Positions 8,006 through 15,589 of a DNA stretch of 31,150 nucleotides are shown in pieces (positions within the stretch are counted from its first letter, which is position 1; each line of letters begins with the position of its first letter). The translations under genes were made by a program, and so were the position numbers. The stretch lies in NCBI GenBank assembly GCA_037443085.1, contig JBBIPA010000018.1:1-31150 (forward strand). Direction: 5' to 3'. Below the pieces are notes generated by a model. The model worked only from the letters and a program-made list of their open reading frames with translations. It was not told where the DNA came from and searched no databases. Source of the DNA: JBBIPA01 sp037443085 (GTDB taxonomy: Bacteria > Chloroflexota > Dehalococcoidia > GIF9 > UBA5629).

Positions 8006-8037
8006 ATATAGGGGCGATTCATGAATCGCCCCTATAT
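8006..8037. repeat. Perfect 32-bp palindrome, family A copy 2
   Basis: The left arm ATATAGGGGCGATTCA is followed directly by its exact reverse complement, with the centre between 8021 and 8022. It lies 18 nt after the stop of the interrupted lipoprotein gene and 78 nt before the 3' end of the minus-strand SDR gene, so it sits between two 3' ends. In RNA it would fold into a strong hairpin read from either strand. It is the intact form of the repeat at 2511-2534. Confidence 0.85.
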
Positions 8038-8114
8038 TATTTCCATAACAGCCTCCAGGAATGAAAAAATGGGCCTGCATCCTGGTCACCGTCGCCGGGC
8101 TGGTTATCAGCCAA

Positions 8115-8947
8115 CTAAAACCCATTCCCCCGTGACAGATGGCCGCCGTCGATGAAGAAAGTCTGCCCGGTAATCCAGTTGGCAGCATCAAAGGCTAGAA
8201 AAGCTACCAGCAGTCCAATTTCCCTCGTCTCGCCCACCCCCATCCCATAGGGATGGTCGGTGATGAACCTGCTCTGCTCCGGGTCTTTGAGCACCGGTGC
8301 GCTCAGCTCGGTGATGATGCTGCCAGGACCGATGGCATTGACATTGATATTGTATGTCGCCCACTCGGTAGACAGGCAGCGGGTGAACATGCTCAGACCG
8401 GCTTTGCTGATGCAGTAGGCTGAGAAATAGGGCGGCGCCGGCCCGGCACTATTAGAACTTATGATAACTACCTTGCCCTTCCTCTGCTTCAAGAAGTACT
8501 GCCCCACCGCCTGGGCAAAGAGGAAAGCAGCAGTGAGGTTGGTATTGAGCACCTGATGCCACTCCTGCTCGCTGAGCGTCGTATCCCAGCTATCGGCAAC
8601 CTGCCAACCCTCCATCTGCATGTCTGGGACGAAGGCGATGGGCTTGAGGGTGACCATGCCGGCATTGTTGATCAGGATATCCGGCTTACCAAAATAGGAC
8701 AGGGTCTGTGCCACTAGGTTTTTCACTTGGTCACTGTTGGTGACATCAGCCGGTACTACCAGCGCATCATGTTCAAATTTACGGATTTCGGTGGCAGTTT
8801 GTTCCAGTTGCGCTTCGGTACGCGCCGTGATGGTCAGGTTTACTCCCGCCTCAGCCAGCGCCAGAGCAATGNNNNNNNNNNCCTTTGCCGATGCCCCACC
8901 CCGGTGACAATTGCTACCTTGCCTTCCAAGCTATACTCAGCAAGCAT
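8115..8947 (-). CDS. Short-chain dehydrogenase/reductase (SDR), crossed by an assembly gap and apparent frameshift
   Basis: A classical SDR of about 275 residues when repaired. The start is ATG at 8947 with GAGGTG upstream, reading MLAEYSLEGKVAIVTG. Further on are INNAG, the catalytic YCISK and the C-terminal ITGQTFFIDGG. SDRs reduce or oxidise alcohol/carbonyl pairs with NAD(P)H. Ten N at 8872-8881 interrupt the cofactor motif, but the flanks join directly in frame as GIGKG followed by IALALAEAG, so no sequence need be missing in the gap. Upstream of it the glycine motif TGxxxGIG is about five bases short, shifting the frame; without the N the length is 823 nt, and adding five gives 276 codons. 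This is probably an assembly error at a contig end rather than a real mutation. It is divergent from the aminotransferase gene. Confidence 0.85.
8872..8881. other. Assembly gap (10 N)
   Basis: Ten undetermined bases, evidently a scaffolding placeholder. The protein-coding sequence on both sides continues as if nothing were missing (GGC AAA GG joined to C ATT GCT on the minus strand). Confidence 0.98.
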
Positions 8948-9087
8948 GACCCACCTCATATGATGAGCTGTAGCCAGCATTTTGCCAAGAATGGAGGGTA
9001 AATTGCAATAGGTTCGGAATCTGGATAACATACTAATTTCCCCGAACATTATCGAGAGGAATAAGTGCTAACCCACCCAATACGCTA

Positions 9088-9116
9088 TTGACTTCACCAG
9101 TTAAAACGTGTATATC
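9088..9116 (+). promoter_or_regulatory. Sigma70 promoter of the aminotransferase-SDR operon
   Basis: TTGACT (9088-9093), a 17-nt spacer and TATATC (9111-9116) lie 27 nt before the ATG at 9144. The expected start near 9123 rules out translation from the in-frame codon at 9108. Confidence 0.6.
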
Positions 9117-9143
9117 TGTTGCTGTTATCTGTGGGGAGGCATC

Positions 9144-10493
9144 ATGGCTGTAACTATCGACCGCAGCAGAATCAAGACGCTCACCGAACGCGAGGAGAAG
9201 CGATTCGCAGAGGAGCATCTTAAATCGAAGGCACTATTCGAGCGGGCTAAAGGCTCGCTGTTCCGCGGCGTGCCCATGATCTGGATGACGGAATGGCCCG
9301 GCTCCTTTCCCATTTTCGTTAAAGAGGCAAAGGCGGCACGATTAAAAGATGTCGACGGACACACCTATGTAGACCTGTGTCTGGGAGACTCCGGTGCGCT
9401 CACCGGGCATTCGCCCAAAGCCTCGGCAGATGCTATTGCCCGGCAGGTGTATAAAGGCCTGACCTGCATGCTGCCATCGGAGGATGCTATCTGGGTAGCA
9501 GAGGAGCTGGCGCGGCGCTTCGGTCTGCCTTACTGGCAAATTTACACCACCGCCACCGATGCCAACAGGTTTGCCATCAGGATGGCACGGCGAGCAACCC
9601 AGCGCAACATTGTCTTAGTATATGATTACTGCTATCACGGCAGCGTGGACGAGGCACTAGTCAGCGTGTCCCACGGCTATCTCATGGCTCAACGGAGACC
9701 GGTAGTAGGTCCGTTGCCCAATCCAGCGTCACGGGTGATACAGTTCAATGACATCCCCTCCCTGGAGCAGGCGCTGTCGCCACAGGATATTGCCTGCGTG
9801 CTGGCAGAGCCAGCCATGACCAATGCCGGCATCATTCTCCCCGAGCCAGGCTACCATGACGCTTTGCGGGAACTGACCAGACGCTACGGCACGCTATTGA
9901 TTATCGATGAAACCCACACCATCTCCAGCGGTACTGGTGGACTGACCCGCCTGTGGAACCTCAAGCCCGATATGTTCACCATCGGCAAGCCCATTGCTGG
10001 CGGCTTACCCGCCGCTGCACTGGGCATTTCTCAGGAAGTGGCCAACAGGCTAAAGACAGGACATAGCTTCGGCATCGGCGTCGGAGGCACGCTGGCAGGG
10101 ACAGTGCTGCAAACCGCCGCTATCAGGGCAACACTGTCACAGGTGCTGACCCAGCAGGCATACAAGCGCTCCATACCCATCGCCGAGCGGTTAGCCAGCG
10201 ACGTGGACAAAATCATCAAGGATAACGATTTGCCCTGGCATGTGAACCGCCTGGGCTGCCGGGCGGAATACCGCTTCTGCCAGAACCCGCCGAAGAACGG
10301 CGCTGAGGCAGAGGCGGCATTTGACGATGACCTGGATACCCTGGTTCATATCTATTTCATCAATCGCGGCATCCTGCTCACGCCGTTCCACAGCATGGTG
10401 CTGATCTCACCGTCAACGACCACTGCCGATGTCGACTTGCATAACAAGGTATTTGCCGAATTCGTGGGCGAATTGCTGGGCAAGAAATTATAA
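9144..10493 (+). CDS. Class III PLP-dependent aminotransferase (glutamate-1-semialdehyde aminomutase-like)
   Basis: A 449-residue fold-type I PLP enzyme. Members move an amino group between an amine and a keto acid or aldehyde. Visible features are KDVDGHTYVDLCLGDSG near the N-terminus, the IDETHT segment whose aspartate binds the pyridine nitrogen, and K282 in FTIGKPIAGGLPAAALG, the Schiff-base lysine. Length and pattern suit the HemL/omega-transaminase group. GGGGAGG at 9133-9139 fixes the ATG at 9144. The SDR gene starts 12 nt after its stop, so the two are surely one operon. The pair (transaminase plus SDR) suggests a catabolic or modifying pathway rather than haem synthesis, and no other tetrapyrrole gene is near. 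Substrate unknown. Confidence 0.92.
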   Translation: MAVTIDRSRIKTLTEREEKRFAEEHLKSKALFERAKGSLFRGVPMIWMTEWPGSFPIFVKEAKAARLKDVDGHTYVDLCLGDSGALTGHSPKASADAIARQVYKGLTCMLPSEDAIWVAEELARRFGLPYWQIYTTATDANRFAIRMARRATQRNIVLVYDYCYHGSVDEALVSVSHGYLMAQRRPVVGPLPNPASRVIQFNDIPSLEQALSPQDIACVLAEPAMTNAGIILPEPGYHDALRELTRRYGTLLIIDETHTISSGTGGLTRLWNLKPDMFTIGKPIAGGLPAAALGISQEVANRLKTGHSFGIGVGGTLAGTVLQTAAIRATLSQVLTQQAYKRSIPIAERLASDVDKIIKDNDLPWHVNRLGCRAEYRFCQNPPKNGAEAEAAFDDDLDTLVHIYFINRGILLTPFHSMVLISPSTTTADVDLHNKVFAEFVGELLGKKL

Positions 10494-10505
10494 GAGGAAT
10501 GAGAC

Positions 10506-11261
10506 ATGAAATTAACCGATAAAGTTGCCATTGTCACCGGAGGAAACAGGGGTATCGGACGGGCTATTGCCCTGGCTTTCGCCAGAGAAGGCGCTAAGGT
10601 GGCTATTGTGGGCAGGGACAAGTCCCGCTGCGATGAGGTAGCCGCCGAGGTCGCCAAAAGCGGTGGTACTGCCATCGGCATCCAGGCTGATGTCAGCAAG
10701 GAATCCGATGTTGCCAGGATGGTACAGCAAACCAAAGATAAGTTCCAGCGTATTGACATACTGGTAAATAATGCCGGCGTGAATCTGCCCTACCGTACGG
10801 TGGCCGAACTGACACTGGAAGAATGGAACCGGGTACTGGGAGTTAACCTGACCGGCACCTTTCTTTGCTCCCGCGCGGTATTGCCTCACATGATAGCCCA
10901 GCACCAGGGCAAGATAATCAACATGGCATCATACGGAGGGCGGCATGGGGCAGAGGGACGGTCTCCATACCGCTCCTCCAAGGCAGCCATCATCGTGTTT
11001 ACCGAGTGCCTCGCCGCCGAAGTAAAGCAACACGGCATCGATGTCAATGCCATCTGCCCGGCGCTGGTGGCGACCGACATGCTCGCCGAAATTATGGGCA
11101 GCCAGGCTCCGCCCGATATACCACAACCTGAGGAGATTGCCGACCTGGCGCTATTCCTGGTCTCCGACGCAGGCAGGAGCATCAGCGGCAGCGCTGTCGA
11201 TGCCTTTGGAGACAGCAATCCCCTCTACGGCTCCAAAACATGGACCTACCGGACTGAATAA
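10506..11261 (+). CDS. Short-chain dehydrogenase/reductase (SDR)
   Basis: A 251-residue classical SDR of the FabG-like type. The cofactor motif TGGNRGIG is at residues 11-18, NNAG at 88-91, and the catalytic triad is S142, Y155 and K159 (YRSSK). The C-terminal part has IADLALFLVSDAGRSISGSAVDAFGD, where most relatives read ITGxxxxVDGG, so the end of the substrate pocket is somewhat unusual. AGAGGA precedes the ATG at 10506. It is translated from the same message as the aminotransferase and probably acts on the carbonyl or alcohol partner of that enzyme's substrate. It is distinct from the SDR at 8115-8947, so two non-identical SDRs flank the aminotransferase. Confidence 0.92.
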   Translation: MKLTDKVAIVTGGNRGIGRAIALAFAREGAKVAIVGRDKSRCDEVAAEVAKSGGTAIGIQADVSKESDVARMVQQTKDKFQRIDILVNNAGVNLPYRTVAELTLEEWNRVLGVNLTGTFLCSRAVLPHMIAQHQGKIINMASYGGRHGAEGRSPYRSSKAAIIVFTECLAAEVKQHGIDVNAICPALVATDMLAEIMGSQAPPDIPQPEEIADLALFLVSDAGRSISGSAVDAFGDSNPLYGSKTWTYRTE

Positions 11262-11415
11262 AAAAACGCGCGGGCAAGCTAAAGGCTCATTCTCAGTACG
11301 GTTTTAGTATTTGTTACTTGACTAATGACGATGCAGCAACAAAACGTCATCCGCTTTTAGTACCAATAACCACCAAAAGTGGCTGACAACGTACGATTTA
11401 GCCATCAATAACCTA

Positions 11416-11444
11416 TTGACATGCCCTGATTTCGGTGATAACAT
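11416..11444 (+). promoter_or_regulatory. Sigma70 promoter of the TRAP transporter operon
   Basis: A consensus TTGACA (11416-11421), a 17-nt spacer and TAACAT (11439-11444) precede dctP by 64 nt. Apart from this, the 247-nt gap 11262-11508 holds only two similar TTTTAGTA stretches. Confidence 0.65.
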
Positions 11445-11486
11445 CTATTCATCGCACTTCATATTTTCCCCTGGTTGCGTGAATAG
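11445..11486 (+). promoter_or_regulatory. Inverted repeat in the 5' leader of the TRAP operon
   Basis: CTATTCATCGCA (11445-11456) pairs with TGCGTGAATAG (11476-11486) over eleven bases with one bulge and a 19-nt loop. It begins right after the -10 box and ends before the ribosome site, so it could be an operator or a leader hairpin. No regulator gene is nearby. Confidence 0.4.
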
Positions 11487-11508
11487 AAGGAGGTTAGAAG
11501 GAGGTCAA

Positions 11509-12555
11509 ATGAGAAAGTTTCTGTTTACCCTGTTTGCTGTCCTGCTGGTAGTGGCACTGCTGTTGCCAGCCTGTGCACCCTCAGCAGCACCGGGCAAAGC
11601 GTACAACTTCAAAATTCAATGCGCTTACCCGCGTGGCGACCTGTCCATGGAAACACTTAAGGTCTTCGCCGATTCCGCTGCAAAAAGAAGTGGTGGCACG
11701 ATGAAAATTGAAGTATTTGCCGCGCCTGAAATAGTTGGTATGTTCGACGTGCACGAAGCAGTCAAGGCAGGAACCCTTGATATGGGCATGAGCCAGGGTG
11801 GTCTCTGGGCAGGCGTTATCCCCGTAGGTGATATCGAGTTCGGCTTGCCCTATGGCTATCGAATTCCAGAGAAGAAGGGACACAAAGATACTGCTACTGT
11901 AGTTCGTGATTTTTTCTTTAAAGGCGGTTTCCTGGACATACTCCGTCCCGAATATGCCAAGCAGGGAGTCTACTATCTTGACATCCATAGCTATGGCCCA
12001 GTCCCCTTCATCGTCGCCCGCAAATCTATCAAAACGCTCAGCGATATCAAGGGCTTAAAAATCAGAACCGACAGCCTGTGGATGGTGTGGCAAAATGCCA
12101 TTGGCATGACCGGCGTTGATATCCCCGGCGATGAAGCCTACACAGCATTAAAAATGGGGACGGTGGATGCTCATGTTTGGGATGTGAGCGCCTACACCGG
12201 CATGAATATGCACGAGGTGGCCCCTTACTGGATCCGCGGTATGGAAAGCGACCATGCCATCGGCCACATCGTGGTGAACATGAAATTATGGAACGGGCTG
12301 CCCGATGATATGAAGAAGGTGCTGGCGGGCGCTGCCGAGGATTACTGGAACGCCATGTCGGATAACTACGGCAGGGATTTGCAGGCAGTTCAGGACATGG
12401 TAAAGGCAGGCAAGGTCAAGGAAGTACAGTTGGATGCCAACGTCATCAAGTTATGCGAACGAGAAGCTTACAAGATCTGGGATGATGTGGCGAAGAAAGA
12501 CGAGGCGTCAGCCAAGGCAGTGGCCTTAATCAAGAAGTGGCGGGGTGTTAAGTAA
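11509..12555 (+). CDS. dctP: TRAP transporter substrate-binding lipoprotein (DctP family)
   Basis: A 348-residue extracytoplasmic solute receptor. The signal peptide MRKFLFTLFAVLLVVALLLPAC ends in a lipobox, with C22 lipidated, as expected where the receptor is anchored outside a single membrane. The family core is seen in YPRGDLSMETLKVFADSAAKRSGG, DMGMSQGG and the hinge LSDIKGLKIRTDS, where R186 would pair with the carboxylate of the ligand. ATG 11509 is used because GGAGG stands seven bases before it; the frame is open further upstream but runs into the promoter. It delivers organic acids or similar anions to the DctQ-DctM permease encoded next. The precise ligand is not predictable here. 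Confidence 0.93.
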   Translation: MRKFLFTLFAVLLVVALLLPACAPSAAPGKAYNFKIQCAYPRGDLSMETLKVFADSAAKRSGGTMKIEVFAAPEIVGMFDVHEAVKAGTLDMGMSQGGLWAGVIPVGDIEFGLPYGYRIPEKKGHKDTATVVRDFFFKGGFLDILRPEYAKQGVYYLDIHSYGPVPFIVARKSIKTLSDIKGLKIRTDSLWMVWQNAIGMTGVDIPGDEAYTALKMGTVDAHVWDVSAYTGMNMHEVAPYWIRGMESDHAIGHIVVNMKLWNGLPDDMKKVLAGAAEDYWNAMSDNYGRDLQAVQDMVKAGKVKEVQLDANVIKLCEREAYKIWDDVAKKDEASAKAVALIKKWRGVK

Positions 12556-12626
12556 GAATCCCTCCGACACAACAGTAATCAAAACTCCACATAATACTAG
12601 CGGGCATTGGATACTCCTTATGCAGG

Positions 12627-12651
12627 GATAGCACTCAGTGGCAGTGCTATC
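12627..12651 (+). promoter_or_regulatory. Intercistronic hairpin between dctP and dctQ
   Basis: GATAGCACT, a 7-nt loop and AGTGCTATC form a perfect 9-bp stem with no T-run after it. Such stems downstream of binding-protein genes can protect the upstream message or reduce read-through, giving more receptor than permease. Confidence 0.5.
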
Positions 12652-12706
12652 GCGGTAACCTACACGGTGTACCATAAGCTAATTAAAGCTTCACAGGATT
12701 TTTGGT

Positions 12707-13210
12707 ATGCGTGACAGGCTAGACAAGGCATTCAGAGCCATTGACTGGTTCAGTAACTGGGCAGGCAGAGTAGTCTGCTACCTTGGACTTGTCCTCATGG
12801 TTATTACCGTTATCAGCGTAATAACCAGAATGGGCAACATTTCCTTTATCTGGGGCTTTCCGCTCAACCGGCAGGTGTTTGGCGTTTTCATCCTCTTCGC
12901 CGGCGTTTACGCCATGCTGACGGAAGCGCATCTCAGGGTAGAAATACTGTACACCCGTCTCTCATCAAAAGCAAGGTATATACTGGGAGCAATTGACCTG
13001 GTGCTGTTTGCCATACTGATGGTGGTGCTCATCTGGCAGAGCGGCTGGATGGCAAGTAACTCCATCATCAACAATGAAATGTCGCAGGGAACTCCCAAAA
13101 TACCCCTCTATGTGATCAAGTCCTTTATCCCGGTGGTCGCCGTCTTATTCTTACTGCAAGGGATCGCCTCCTTTTTCCGCAGGGATAATAACAAAGAGTC
13201 CAGGAAATGA
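12707..13210 (+). CDS. dctQ: TRAP transporter small membrane subunit (DctQ family)
   Basis: A 167-residue integral membrane protein with four predicted helices (about residues 20-42, 58-76, 93-113 and 134-152). The pair FPLNRQVFGVFILFAGVYAMLTEAHLRVEIL matches the DctQ core, where a polar stretch ending in R-V-E/D follows the second helix. DctQ holds the receptor-permease complex together. AGGA stands ahead of the ATG at 12707. It follows dctP by 151 nt that contain a hairpin and precedes dctM by 37 nt. Confidence 0.92.
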   Translation: MRDRLDKAFRAIDWFSNWAGRVVCYLGLVLMVITVISVITRMGNISFIWGFPLNRQVFGVFILFAGVYAMLTEAHLRVEILYTRLSSKARYILGAIDLVLFAILMVVLIWQSGWMASNSIINNEMSQGTPKIPLYVIKSFIPVVAVLFLLQGIASFFRRDNNKESRK

Positions 13211-13247
13211 GCACGTATGTCAGAACACAGGTGTACTGGATTAGAGA

Positions 13248-14549
13248 ATGAGCACTGAACTAGTCACCCTGATACTGTTCGGCGGGCTGCTGCTTACCCT
13301 GTTCCTGGGAGTTCGTGTCTTCATTGGCCTCGGTTTTATCGCCGTGCTGGTCACCTTCCTATTAAGCGGTCCCGAGGGCTTGACCATGTTGGCATTTACT
13401 ACTTACCGGCAAATAACTAATACTTCCTTGATTACCATACCTCTATTTCTGCTTATGGGCAACTTTTTAGTACATTCCGGCATCGCCGACAGGCTGTTTA
13501 CCGCGCTGAGCTACTGGCTCTCCGGCATCAGGGGCAGCCTGGCAGTGGTCTCTTTGCTGGTATGCGTGGTGCTGGCGATGTGCAGCGGTTTCAGTCCCGG
13601 ACTCATCACCATGGGCCTGGTGGCAGTGCCGGCGATGCTGAAGCGTGGCTATGACAAGTCCCTGGCGCTGGGCAGCGTCATGGCGGGGGGCATCCTGGGA
13701 GATATTATTCCACCCAGCCTGATGATGATTATCTACGGCATTATCACCCGCCTGTCCATAGGCAAGCTGTTTATGGGTGGCTTTATCCCCGGGCTTATCT
13801 GTGCCGGCATCTACATCGCCTACATCCTTATCCGTAGCTACTTTCAGCCCAGTATCGCCCCCAAGCTGACTGAAAAAGTCACCTGGAGTATGAGATGGGT
13901 GTCACTACGGGAAGTCATTATCCCCGCCTTATTGGTGTTACTGGTATTGGGATCAATACTTACCGGCACCGCTACACCTTTGGAAGCCTCTGGGGTAGGG
14001 GCGCTCGGTGCTTTATTGAGCTGCTTGATTTATCGCCAGTTTAGCTGGAAGATGCTCAATACCTCCTGCATGGAAAGCCTCAAAATCAGCGGCATGGCGC
14101 TGTGGATACTGGTTATGGCAACCCTATTCGGCAATGTCTACGCCAGCGCCGGCGCCCAGGATATGATAATGGGCATTGTGCAGAGCCTTCAGGTCAATCG
14201 CTGGTTTATTCTCATCTCCATACAGATCATTCTCCTCATCTTCGGTATGTTCATGGATGACTTCGCTATCATCACCATTTGCGCCCCCATCTTCACACCC
14301 ATCGCGGTTTCACTGGGCTTCGACCCGCTGTGGTTTGGCATCGTGTTCATCCTTAATATGCAGATTGCCTATATGAGCCCGCCCTTCGGCTGGTGCCTTA
14401 TCCTGATGAAAGGCATCGCCCCACCGGACATAACCACGCGGGATATCTGGCGTTCCGTGCCACCCTTTATCGCCATGCAACTGCTGGTACTGGTGCTCAC
14501 CATGGTATTCCCCGAGCTGGCCACCTGGCTGCCCAGCAAAACAGCATAG
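13248..14549 (+). CDS. dctM: TRAP transporter large permease subunit (DctM family)
   Basis: A 433-residue, roughly twelve-helix permease of the sodium-coupled TRAP type. Hallmarks include TSLITIPLFLLMGNFLVHSGIADRLF, the GFSPGLITMG and MAGGILGDIIPPSLMMIIYG loops, which form the ion/substrate site in related proteins, and MFMDDFAIITICAPIFTPI near the C-terminus. The closing stretch NMQIAYMSPPFGWCLILMKGIAP is also typical. GGATTAGAGA before the ATG at 13248 is a modest ribosome site. Together with dctP and dctQ it completes a tripartite importer of organic acids. Confidence 0.94.
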   Translation: MSTELVTLILFGGLLLTLFLGVRVFIGLGFIAVLVTFLLSGPEGLTMLAFTTYRQITNTSLITIPLFLLMGNFLVHSGIADRLFTALSYWLSGIRGSLAVVSLLVCVVLAMCSGFSPGLITMGLVAVPAMLKRGYDKSLALGSVMAGGILGDIIPPSLMMIIYGIITRLSIGKLFMGGFIPGLICAGIYIAYILIRSYFQPSIAPKLTEKVTWSMRWVSLREVIIPALLVLLVLGSILTGTATPLEASGVGALGALLSCLIYRQFSWKMLNTSCMESLKISGMALWILVMATLFGNVYASAGAQDMIMGIVQSLQVNRWFILISIQIILLIFGMFMDDFAIITICAPIFTPIAVSLGFDPLWFGIVFILNMQIAYMSPPFGWCLILMKGIAPPDITTRDIWRSVPPFIAMQLLVLVLTMVFPELATWLPSKTA

Positions 14550-14613
14550 TAACAGGTAGCCTTTCTCCAAACCCATCCCTTCAGTCCAATATGTTATGGA
14601 CCCTAACACCCCC

Positions 14614-14642
14614 TTGACAACGGCCACTTCTTATATTACGAT
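14614..14642 (+). promoter_or_regulatory. Sigma70 promoter of the degV-DAK2 operon
   Basis: Consensus TTGACA (14614-14619), a 17-nt spacer and TACGAT (14637-14642). Transcription should start near 14649, at the foot of the hairpin described next. Confidence 0.6.
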
Positions 14643-14647
14643 ACTGC

Positions 14648-14666
14648 TACATCGCTATACGATGTA
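14648..14666 (+). promoter_or_regulatory. Hairpin/operator at the expected transcription start of degV
   Basis: TACATCG, loop CTATA, CGATGTA form a perfect 7-bp inverted repeat starting at about +1. It could be an operator for a dimeric repressor or a 5' stabilising stem. Confidence 0.45.
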
Positions 14667-14712
14667 ATCGTCCTGAAATATATTCCAGGAGAAATCCGGT
14701 AGGAGGTTGTCC

Positions 14713-15555
14713 ATGTGTCCTGTAGCCGTGGTTACTGACAGCACCGCCGCCTTAACTCTAGAGCTGGCGCAACAGTATGCTATTCACATTGCGCCACTGC
14801 ACATCATCTGGGACAAGGTGAAGTATCGTGACGGCATAGACATACAGCCGAATGAGTTCTACCAGCGGCTGCGCAAATCCGCTACGCTCCCCACCACCTC
14901 CGGAGCGATTCAGGCGGAATTTCTCCGGATATTTGAAGGGCTTCGAGGAAAAGCGGATGGTATCGTGACCATGGTGATAACCAGCGAGTTAAGCGCTGCT
15001 TATAACGCTGCCATGACCGCTAAAGATATGGTCACTGACATACCTGTGGAAGTTGTTGACTCACGCCTGGCCACCATGGCTATGGGGTTTGGCGTCATCG
15101 CCGCAGCCAAAGCAGCAGCGGCCGGCGGCAATATGCAGCAAGTGGTGAAGGCAGCCAGGGATGTCTTCGCCAGGGTTCATCTTCTCTTTGTGCTGGATAC
15201 GCTGGACTATTTGAGACGCGGCGGACGGGTGAATCTGCCGGCAGCGGTTATCGCTAACTTATTACAGGTAAAGCCCATACTGACGCTGCAGGATGGCAAG
15301 GTGGTACCGGCAGGCAGACCGCGCACCCGGGAAAAAGCCCTGGAAACGTTACTGAGCCTGATGAAGAAAAAGGTAACCGATACGCCGCTGCATGTTGCCG
15401 TGATGCATGGCGATGACCCTGATGGCGCGGAGTACTTGAAACGGGAAGTGGCTTCGCGTTTTCACTGTGAGGAACTGCTGGTAACGGCATTTACCCCGGT
15501 TATGGGCGCGCATACCGGGCCGGGATTGCTGGGTTTTGCCTTTTACAATGAGTAG
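14713..15555 (+). CDS. DegV family fatty-acid-binding protein (FakB-like)
   Basis: A 280-residue protein. DegV/FakB proteins hold a fatty acid so that the partner kinase FakA can phosphorylate its carboxylate, feeding phospholipid synthesis. Seen here are VVTDSTAAL at the N-terminus, the YRDGIDI segment, LPTTSGAIQAEFLRIF corresponding to the TSxP loop of the family, ELSAAYNAA, LDTLDYLRRGGRV and the C-terminal HTGPGLLGFAF. AGGAGG at 14701-14706 selects the ATG at 14713 over the in-frame TTG at 14707. The DAK2-domain partner gene follows 34 nt later, the usual arrangement of a binding protein with its kinase. Confidence 0.9.
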   Translation: MCPVAVVTDSTAALTLELAQQYAIHIAPLHIIWDKVKYRDGIDIQPNEFYQRLRKSATLPTTSGAIQAEFLRIFEGLRGKADGIVTMVITSELSAAYNAAMTAKDMVTDIPVEVVDSRLATMAMGFGVIAAAKAAAAGGNMQQVVKAARDVFARVHLLFVLDTLDYLRRGGRVNLPAAVIANLLQVKPILTLQDGKVVPAGRPRTREKALETLLSLMKKKVTDTPLHVAVMHGDDPDGAEYLKREVASRFHCEELLVTAFTPVMGAHTGPGLLGFAFYNE

Positions 15556-15589
15556 ACCCCAAAAAGCACTTAAACGAAGGAGGCCTCAA

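Noticed and set aside
9144..10493. Assignment as hemL (glutamate-1-semialdehyde aminomutase for haem or cobalamin synthesis)
   Set aside because: Only general class III features are seen, and the operon partner is an SDR rather than tetrapyrrole genes; the URO-D-like gene nearby is of the methyltransferase-like type and not in the same operon.
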